NCBI GenBank assembly: GCA_964479445.1
Contig: CAYZMH010000113.1
Span: 1-8,402, forward strand
DNA length: 8,402 bases
Direction of reading: 5' to 3'
Origin: CAYZMH01 sp964479445
GTDB lineage: Bacteria; Bacteroidota; Bacteroidia; Bacteroidales; GCA-2748055
Part shown: piece after piece, positions 1-5,532 of the stretch
How positions within the stretch are numbered: the stretch's first letter is position 1
Layout: each line of letters opens with the position of its first letter
Notes under the pieces: generated by a model
Database searches by the model: none
What the model was told of the DNA's origin: nothing
What the model saw: the letters and a program-made list of their open reading frames with translations, nothing else
Position numbers and translations under genes: made by a program

Positions 1-17
1 TTTAATGTAACCGCTGT

Positions 18-3000
18 TTATGGTTGTTTAATAATCAACCCGGTAAAGCTTCCGACACCGGAAGTGACCCGGATAGGATAGCTGCCTGGTCTGTAAGCCT
101 CCATCGGCAGTGTAAGCAGACCACCCGCGGGGATCATCTTCTGTTGCCGGTAGAGCATCTTGCCCTGCTGGTCAAAGATGGCGATCTCAACCTCCCCGAC
201 CTCCGGGTCGGCAACAGAGATGAACAACCGCTCATCCACCGGGTTCGGGTACAGGGCAACATCCAGGGTCCTGAACCCGGGAATCCTGTTCGGCTTGCAA
301 TCGGCCGTCTGAACAAAATGGAAGATCAGTTCGTGGCCCTGCTCATCGGTCACGATCAGCTCCCCTACCCGGTCGTCATCGGTCAGGTTCTCCGAATAGG
401 CAACAATCAGGGTGGAATCATCCTCGATCTCCATCAGGTACCAGTCAGCCGCTGCGCTGTGCCCTTCCCAGACCAGCGTGGTCTTTACATCCAGGTAAAA
501 CTCATCGGCATTGTTGCACCGCACCAGGGTATCTTCATCTGTCACCACTTCACCCTGGTAGTAAACCATCAGCGGGATCTCCTCGATCACGGTTACCCGG
601 AACGTATCTTTGACGCTAAACTCCGTGTCTTCCGCGATCAGAACCACCTCGGTGATCCCGGTATCGGCAACGGTTAAGGTCAGCATGGTACCTTCGAGGG
701 TGTAATCCAGCACATCCGGATCGCTGAATGCAAAGGAATAACTGAGTGTTTCCTCATCGGGATCCGAAAAGATCCCCGCCAGGTCATACTCCAGCGGACC
801 CTCCGTGTGCAGGATCGATGTATCTGCCACTGCCTGTTCCAGTACCGGCGGATCGTTGACATTATTGACCGTTACATTGAAATCCAGGGATACCTCCAAC
901 TCCCCATCACTGGCAGTGAGCGTAATGGTCGTCGACCCGTTACCCACTTCGGTGATGGTAAGGTCGGTACCATCCAGGGATACCCCCACCACTTCGGTAT
1001 CGGCGCTTTGGACCGTGAGGGTCAGCGCATCCTCATCGGGATCACTGAACACATTGGTCAGATCGATTACGTCACTGCCGAAATGCTCATCGTATACCTG
1101 GTCGCCAACCGGGTTATCCACTTCCGGTGCATCGTTCACATTGTTCACGGTAACAGTGAAGGTGTGATCGGTACTGAGCATGCCATCGGTGGCTGTCAGG
1201 GTAATGGTTGCCACTCCCAGGCCCTCCTCGGTAAGGGTGATCGTTTGGTCTGCCAGGGAGACCGATACCACACCGGAATTGCTGCTTACAGCAGACAGGG
1301 TCAGTGCATCCTCATCCGGATCGGAGAAGGCGCCGGTCACGTCCACCTCTTCGGTATCGAAGTATTCATCCAGGACCAGGTCGCTGACCGGGTTTTCCAG
1401 GACCGGCGGATCGTTCACATTGTTTACCGTCAGCTCAAAACTTTCGGAAACACTAAGGTTACCCTCCCCGTCATCGGTGGCGGTGATGGTAATGGTAACC
1501 GTACCCAATCCCTCTTCGTGGAGCATAAGGGTAGTGCCGCTGATCGATACCGATACCACCGCATCATCGCTGCTGGTTACCTCATAGGTAAGGTTATCAT
1601 TCAGATCCGGATCACTGAATACCGGGGTAAGATCGATCGCTTCGGTACCGAAATGCTCATCCAGCTCCCGGTCGGCCAGCGGGTTCTCCACCACCGGCGG
1701 ATCATTTACATTGTTAACCGTAACCGTAAACTGGTCTGTGGTACTCAGCTCCCCGTCGCTGGCAGTCAGGGTAACCGTGGCAGTTCCCAGTCCGGTCTCC
1801 GCAATCGTCAGCGTTGTACCGGAGAGCGATACCGTCACGATCCCTTCATCGCTGCTCGCTGCAGAGAGCGAAAGCACGTCTCCATCCGGATCATTGAATA
1901 CCGGGGCAAGGCTGATGCTTGCCGAACCGAACCCTTCAAAATAGGTCCGGTCGGAAACAGGAGACACCACCACCGGTGCATCATTCACATTGGTCACCGT
2001 GACCCTGAACTGGTCGGTCTCGGCATATTGTCCGTCGCTGGCCGTTACCGTGATGATCGATGTACCCAACCCGGTTTCTGTCAGCGTAAGGGTCGTTCCG
2101 GATACATTCACCGAAACCACACCGGTGTTGCTGCTCACTGCAGAAAGGGAGAGATCATCCCCGTCGGGATCATCAAAGGTGCCGGCCAGGTCTACGATCT
2201 GGGTACCGAAGTACTCGTCCAGGTTGAGATCCGGCAGGGGATTGTCCAGGACGGGGGGATCATTGACATTGTTCACGCTGACCGTGAATGCATCGTCCAC
2301 GCTCAGGGAACCGTCGCTTGCGGTGACAGTGATCATGGAACTGCCCAGGCCCGCCTCGGTGATGGTTAATACAGAACCCGAAACGGAGACAGTGACAACG
2401 GAAGTGTTACTGCTTGTGGCGGAGAAAGTAAGCACATCTCCGTCGGGATCGCTGAAGCGGGGCGACAGGTTGATGCTGTTGGTCGAGAATCCTTCATCGT
2501 AGGATCGATCGCCGATGGGATTGAGCACTTCAGGCTGGTCGTTCACATTGTTTACCGCAACATTGAACTGGTCATCGGTGGAGAGGGTGCCATCGCTGGC
2601 AGTTACGGTAATGCTGGCATTGCCCAGACCAACTTCCGTGATGGTCAGGATCGTTCCGCTGAGGGATACCGTAACCACGCTGGTATTGCTGTTGCTCACC
2701 GAATAGGTGAGCGGGTCATCATCTGGATCATCAAATACCGGTTCAAGATCGATGCTCTCGCTGCCAAATCCTTCGTTCCGGCTGATGCTGCTGATGGGTG
2801 ACACCACTTCCGGGGCGTCGTTCACATTATTAACCGTAACCTGGAAGTCATCGGTAGTGCTCAGGGTCCCGTCGCTGCCGGTAAGGGTAACGGTGGATGT
2901 ACCCAGACCGGTCTCGGTAATCGTAAGACTGGTTCCGGACAGAGAAACAGTAACAACACCAGGATCACTGCTTACGGCCGAGAGGTTCACCACCTCGCCG

Positions 3001-5516
3001 TCGGGATCACTGAATACCCCGGAGAGGTCGATGGTGGCAGAACCGAAATGCTCGTCGTAAGTCTGATCGGGAACCGGATTATCCACCTCAGGGGCGTCAT
3101 TCACATTGTTGACCTCAACCTGGAAGGGTTCGTCTGCACTGAGGGCCCCGTCGCTGGCAGTTACCGTAACGGTGCATGTGCCCAGCCCGGTTTCGGTGAT
3201 CGTGAGGGTCGTTCCGGATACCGAAACCGTTACGATGTCGGTATTGCTGCTCACCGCGGTGAGGGTAAGCGGATCGTCATCTTTGTCGCTGAACACCTGG
3301 CTGAGGTCGATCACATCCGAGTTGAAATATTCATCGTAGGTCTGATCGCTCAACGGATTGTCCACCACGGGCGAATCATTCACATTGTTGACAGTCACTT
3401 CAAAGGTGTCATCGGTACTGAGTTCCCCGTCGGAGGCGGTTACCGTGACGGTTGCCGTACCGAGTCCCTGCTCGGTGAGTGTCAGGGTTGTTCCCGTCAC
3501 GCTGGCACCGACCACGGTGGGATCGCTGCTGGTGGCGGTAAGGGTGAGTACATCCCCATCGGGGTCGTTGAAACGCGAGGCCAGGCTGATGGTTGCCGTC
3601 TCGAAATACTCCGGGTAGGTGCGGTCTGAAACCGGGTTATTCAAAACAGGCGCATCGTTTACATTTTCAACCTCCACGCTGAACTGGTCGGAGACCGACA
3701 ACTCACCGTCGTCAGCCGTGACCGTGATCACCGCGGTACCCAGTCCGGCCTCCGTGAGGGTAAGGATCGTTCCTGATACCGAAGGGACAATTACGCCGGT
3801 ATTGCTGCTGGATACGGTATAGGTGAGATCATCTTCGTCAATATCGTCAAATACATCCGAAATGTTGAGTGTATTTGAAACGAAATACTCGTCGTATACC
3901 TGGTCGGGTATGGGATTGACCACCACCGGTGTATCGTTCACATTGTTCACCACCACATCGAACAGATCGGTGGTGCTGAGCGTGCCTTCGCCATCGTCGG
4001 TGGCGGTCACCGTGACCGTCGCGGTGCCAAGACCCTGTTCGGTGAGGGTAAGGGTCGTTCCGGATACCGTAACCGTCACCACGCTGTTATCGCTGCTGGA
4101 GGCCGAGAGGGTAAGTACATCGCCCGCATCGGGATCGCTGAACACATTGGTGAGATCGATGATCCAGGTGCCAAAATACTCGTCCAGGGTCTGATCGGGT
4201 ATGGGATTATCCACCACCGGGGCCTCATTTACATTGTTGATCGTGACCGTGAAATCATCGGAGGCAGTCAGGTTACCATCCCCGTCATCGGTGGCCGTTA
4301 CGGTAATAGTAGCCGTTCCCAGTCCCTGCTCGGTAAGGGTAAGGGTTGTTCCGGTTACCGATACGGTGGCAACATTGTTATCACTGCTGGTGGCCGACAG
4401 GGTAAGCACGTCTCCCGCATCGGGATCGCTGAATACGCCGGTAAGATCGATGTTATCCGATCCGAAATACTCGTCGTAGGTCTGATCGGGAATGGGATTA
4501 TCCACCACCGGGTTTTCGTTGACGTTGCTGATGGTGACTGTGAAATCATCATCAACGCTGAGAGTACCTTCGCCGTCGTCGGTAGCGGTCACCGTAACCG
4601 TCGCGGTGCCAAGACCCTGTTCGGACAGGGTAAGAGTCGATCCGGACACCGTCACTGTCACCACACCGATATCGCTGCTGGTGGCCGAGAGGGTGAGCAC
4701 ATCGCCCGCATCGGGGTCGCTGAAGACGTTGCTGAGATCGATGTCATCCGATCCGAAATACTCGTCGTAGGTCTGATCGGGAATGGGATTATCCACCACC
4801 GGGTTTTCGTTGACGTTGTTGATGGTAAAAGTAAACTCGTCATCCGTGGTGAACTCCCCATCATCAGCCGTGGCGGTGATGGTCGTCGTGCCCAGCCCCT
4901 GCTCGGTGATGGTAAGCGTCGATCCCGAAACCGATACCGAGGCAACCGAAATATCGCTGCTCTGGGCGGTGTAGGTAAGCGGATCGGAATCGGGATCGCT
5001 GAATACCGTGGACAGGTCGATGGGGGTTGAGCTGAAGTACTCATCCTGCGACTGGTCGGCAATGGGTGAATCGACCACCGGGGCCTCGTTGACGGTAACC
5101 GTGTATGGCAGCGGATTGATGGCATCCCCCTCGATCATGTCCGATTCAAACTCGATGGTCTCGTTGACATCGTAGATCTGCCCGTCATCCGGATTGTAAT
5201 ACCGGAAACTGATCGTCTCCCCGAAAGATGCATTGCTGTGTATGAGCAGATTAAACACATAGTCCCCCGTATTGGGGAATAGCAAAGCATCAATATAACC
5301 CCGGCAATCTTCGCCGACAAAAGCTCCCAGGGTTCCCGTGTCGACAAGGGTTCCGTCAAAGGTTACAGAAGCTGTGATATTCCCGCTGTTGGCGTAATCA
5401 GATGCATCGTATGTCCAGCCGTGCTGGGCGACGACCGGGTGAGCAGCAATCAACCCGGTGATAAGCATGATTGCTGCTATAAAGTTGGGGGTTCGGTGAA
5501 AAATCCGCGTATTCAT
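18..5516 (-). CDS. Giant T9SS-secreted surface protein with 16 tandem cadherin-like/Ig-like repeats (putative adhesin)
   Basis: The 1832-residue product is complete. In order it has a signal peptide (1-31), a GWTY...FRYY module A (33-137), sixteen cadherin-like repeats (140-1643), a BACON-like domain (about 1644-1738) and a T9SS type A sorting domain (about 1747-1832). Repeats carry a NNVND[AP]P linker, DE[YHG]F, FSDPD and a TITE-x-GLGT strand, resembling dystroglycan-type cadherin/bacterial Ig-like families that bind calcium between units. I chose ATG at 5514-5516 because a normal signal peptide follows directly and GAGG lies four bases upstream. An in-frame TTG at 5538-5540 would add eight residues and overlap the upstream gene. 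The gene starts 16 bases after the upstream stop, so co-transcription is likely. Export by Sec then T9SS and surface display are inferred from family knowledge; an adhesive or structural role is inference. No catalytic motif is visible. The ligand is unknown. Confidence 0.9.
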   Translation of the reverse strand: MNTRIFHRTPNFIAAIMLITGLIAAHPVVAQHGWTYDASDYANSGNITASVTFDGTLVDTGTLGAFVGEDCRGYIDALLFPNTGDYVFNLLIHSNASFGETISFRYYNPDDGQIYDVNETIEFESDMIEGDAINPLPYTVTVNEAPVVDSPIADQSQDEYFSSTPIDLSTVFSDPDSDPLTYTAQSSDISVASVSVSGSTLTITEQGLGTTTITATADDGEFTTDDEFTFTINNVNENPVVDNPIPDQTYDEYFGSDDIDLSNVFSDPDAGDVLTLSATSSDIGVVTVTVSGSTLTLSEQGLGTATVTVTATDDGEGTLSVDDDFTVTISNVNENPVVDNPIPDQTYDEYFGSDNIDLTGVFSDPDAGDVLTLSATSSDNNVATVSVTGTTLTLTEQGLGTATITVTATDDGDGNLTASDDFTVTINNVNEAPVVDNPIPDQTLDEYFGTWIIDLTNVFSDPDAGDVLTLSASSSDNSVVTVTVSGTTLTLTEQGLGTATVTVTATDDGEGTLSTTDLFDVVVNNVNDTPVVVNPIPDQVYDEYFVSNTLNISDVFDDIDEDDLTYTVSSSNTGVIVPSVSGTILTLTEAGLGTAVITVTADDGELSVSDQFSVEVENVNDAPVLNNPVSDRTYPEYFETATISLASRFNDPDGDVLTLTATSSDPTVVGASVTGTTLTLTEQGLGTATVTVTASDGELSTDDTFEVTVNNVNDSPVVDNPLSDQTYDEYFNSDVIDLSQVFSDKDDDPLTLTAVSSNTDIVTVSVSGTTLTITETGLGTCTVTVTASDGALSADEPFQVEVNNVNDAPEVDNPVPDQTYDEHFGSATIDLSGVFSDPDGEVVNLSAVSSDPGVVTVSLSGTSLTITETGLGTSTVTLTGSDGTLSTTDDFQVTVNNVNDAPEVVSPISSISRNEGFGSESIDLEPVFDDPDDDPLTYSVSNSNTSVVTVSLSGTILTITEVGLGNASITVTASDGTLSTDDQFNVAVNNVNDQPEVLNPIGDRSYDEGFSTNSINLSPRFSDPDGDVLTFSATSSNTSVVTVSVSGSVLTITEAGLGSSMITVTASDGSLSVDDAFTVSVNNVNDPPVLDNPLPDLNLDEYFGTQIVDLAGTFDDPDGDDLSLSAVSSNTGVVSVNVSGTTLTLTETGLGTSIITVTASDGQYAETDQFRVTVTNVNDAPVVVSPVSDRTYFEGFGSASISLAPVFNDPDGDVLSLSAASSDEGIVTVSLSGTTLTIAETGLGTATVTLTASDGELSTTDQFTVTVNNVNDPPVVENPLADRELDEHFGTEAIDLTPVFSDPDLNDNLTYEVTSSDDAVVSVSISGTTLMLHEEGLGTVTITITATDDGEGNLSVSESFELTVNNVNDPPVLENPVSDLVLDEYFDTEEVDVTGAFSDPDEDALTLSAVSSNSGVVSVSLADQTITLTEEGLGVATITLTATDGMLSTDHTFTVTVNNVNDAPEVDNPVGDQVYDEHFGSDVIDLTNVFSDPDEDALTLTVQSADTEVVGVSLDGTDLTITEVGNGSTTITLTASDGELEVSLDFNVTVNNVNDPPVLEQAVADTSILHTEGPLEYDLAGIFSDPDEETLSYSFAFSDPDVLDYTLEGTMLTLTVADTGITEVVLIAEDTEFSVKDTFRVTVIEEIPLMVYYQGEVVTDEDTLVRCNNADEFYLDVKTTLVWEGHSAAADWYLMEIEDDSTLIVAYSENLTDDDRVGELIVTDEQGHELIFHFVQTADCKPNRIPGFRTLDVALYPNPVDERLFISVADPEVGEVEIAIFDQQGKMLYRQQKMIPAGGLLTLPMEAYRPGSYPIRVTSGVGSFTGLIIKQP
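21..278 (-). other. T9SS type A C-terminal sorting domain (downstream protein)
   Basis: The last ~86 residues hold the usual landmarks: LDVALYPNPVDERLFISV, EVEIAIFDQQGKMLY, a LTLPMEAYRPGSYPIRV strand, and the terminal GSFTGLIIKQP. In family members this domain directs passage through the outer-membrane T9SS translocon and is normally cleaved, with the protein attached to anionic LPS or released. The length and end position are typical. Confidence 0.9.
303..587 (-). other. BACON-like beta domain before the sorting domain
   Basis: Residues about 1644-1738 break from the repeat pattern. They include EFYLDVKTTLVWEG, a DWYLMEIEDDSTLIVAYSEN segment, then DDRVGELIVTDEQGHELIFHFVQ. The order W, a short acidic strand, N[LT] then R-x-GEL-[IV]V followed by a strand ending in VQ matches the C-terminal half of BACON domains (Bacteroidetes-associated, often next to carbohydrate or mucin-binding modules). 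BACON domains usually sit N-terminally, so a C-terminal place next to the sorting domain is less common. The assignment rests on pattern only; another Ig-like fold is possible. Confidence 0.5.
588..5099 (-). repeat. Array of 16 cadherin-like/Ig-like protein repeats, 279- or 291-bp units
   Basis: Units run, in translation order, from 5099 down to 588. Boundaries on the window are 4821-5099, 4530-4820, 4239-4529, 3948-4238, 3669-3947, 3390-3668, 3111-3389, 2832-3110, 2553-2831, 2274-2552, 1995-2273, 1716-1994, 1425-1715, 1146-1424, 867-1145 and 588-866. Units 2, 3, 4 and 13 are 97 residues; the others are 93. Consensus landmarks are NNVNDAPVVDNP, DE[YHG]FGS, IDLS-x-VFSDPDGDxLTLSA, SS[ND]xxVVTVSxSGTTLTITExGLGTxTVTVTAS and a DG...F-x-VTV end. 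Asp and Glu in the linker, DE and DPD motifs fit calcium binding at unit junctions, as known for cadherin-type folds. The last unit is degenerate. Confidence 0.9.
4455..4818. repeat. Perfect 73-bp direct repeat, one unit apart (4455-4527 and 4746-4818)
   Basis: The two 73-base stretches are identical by eye and lie exactly 291 bases apart, the length of one 97-residue unit. They cover the junctions of repeats 1/2 and 2/3 of the downstream protein, coding from the linker VNENP to the GSD before IDL. Flanking bases differ at once on one side and soon on the other, so identity exceeds what protein conservation alone requires at third codon positions. Recent unequal exchange or gene conversion is the likely cause. 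Confidence 0.8.
5100..5420 (-). other. Module A, copy in the downstream protein (after signal peptide)
   Basis: This is a ~105-residue unit at residues 33-137. Landmarks are GWTYDASDY, NITASV, LGAFVGEDCRG, YVFNLLIHSN, GETISFRYYNP, GQIYDVNE and EFESDMIEGDAINP. The same landmarks occur twice in the upstream protein, so it is a mobile domain rather than a one-off sequence. Predicted content is mostly beta with alternating hydrophobic residues. From memory, modules with a GAFVG-x-ECRG and FRYYD pattern recur in Bacteroidota surface proteins, but I cannot attach a family name. The function is unknown; a ligand-binding or folding role is possible. Confidence 0.75.
5424..5516 (-). other. Sec-type signal peptide of the 1832-residue protein
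   Basis: The first 31 residues have a basic n-region (MNTRIFHR), a hydrophobic core (IAAIMLITGLIAA) and a plausible signal peptidase I site after PVVAQ, just before HGWTYD. There is no lipobox cysteine, so it is read as a type I rather than a lipoprotein signal. This agrees with the C-terminal T9SS sorting domain, since T9SS cargo crosses the inner membrane by Sec. The exact cleavage point is an inference. Confidence 0.85.
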
Positions 5517-5532
5517 ACGTCCTCGTTTTTGT
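5517..5532 (-). promoter_or_regulatory. Short intergenic gap with weak Shine-Dalgarno-like GAGG
   Basis: Only 16 bases separate the upstream TAA (5533-5535) from the downstream ATG. On the coding strand they read ACAAAAACGAGGACGT, so GAGG ends four bases before ATG and is preceded by an A-rich run. Bacteroidota depend little on Shine-Dalgarno pairing and often favour A-rich leaders, so either element could serve. There is no room for a separate promoter here; one would have to lie inside the upstream gene. This supports co-transcription and perhaps coupled translation. Confidence 0.5.

Noticed and set aside
22..40. Inverted repeat GGTTG...CAACC near the end of the downstream gene, as a terminator
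   Set aside because: The stem is only five base pairs with a nine-base loop, it lies within the coding sequence before the stop, and no T-run follows. The 17 bases after the stop are too few to judge termination.
807..2369. Long open frame of 520 codons on the plus strand, antisense to the repeat array
   Set aside because: Unit lengths are multiples of three, so a stop-free antisense frame in one unit stays open through the next. The product is a repetitive shadow with no recognisable domain, and the minus-strand frame has clear protein families.
588..5099. Regular DNA repeats read as a CRISPR array or satellite
   Set aside because: The period (279 or 291 bp) matches whole protein units, the copies are diverged, and one frame is open throughout, so this is a coding repeat array.
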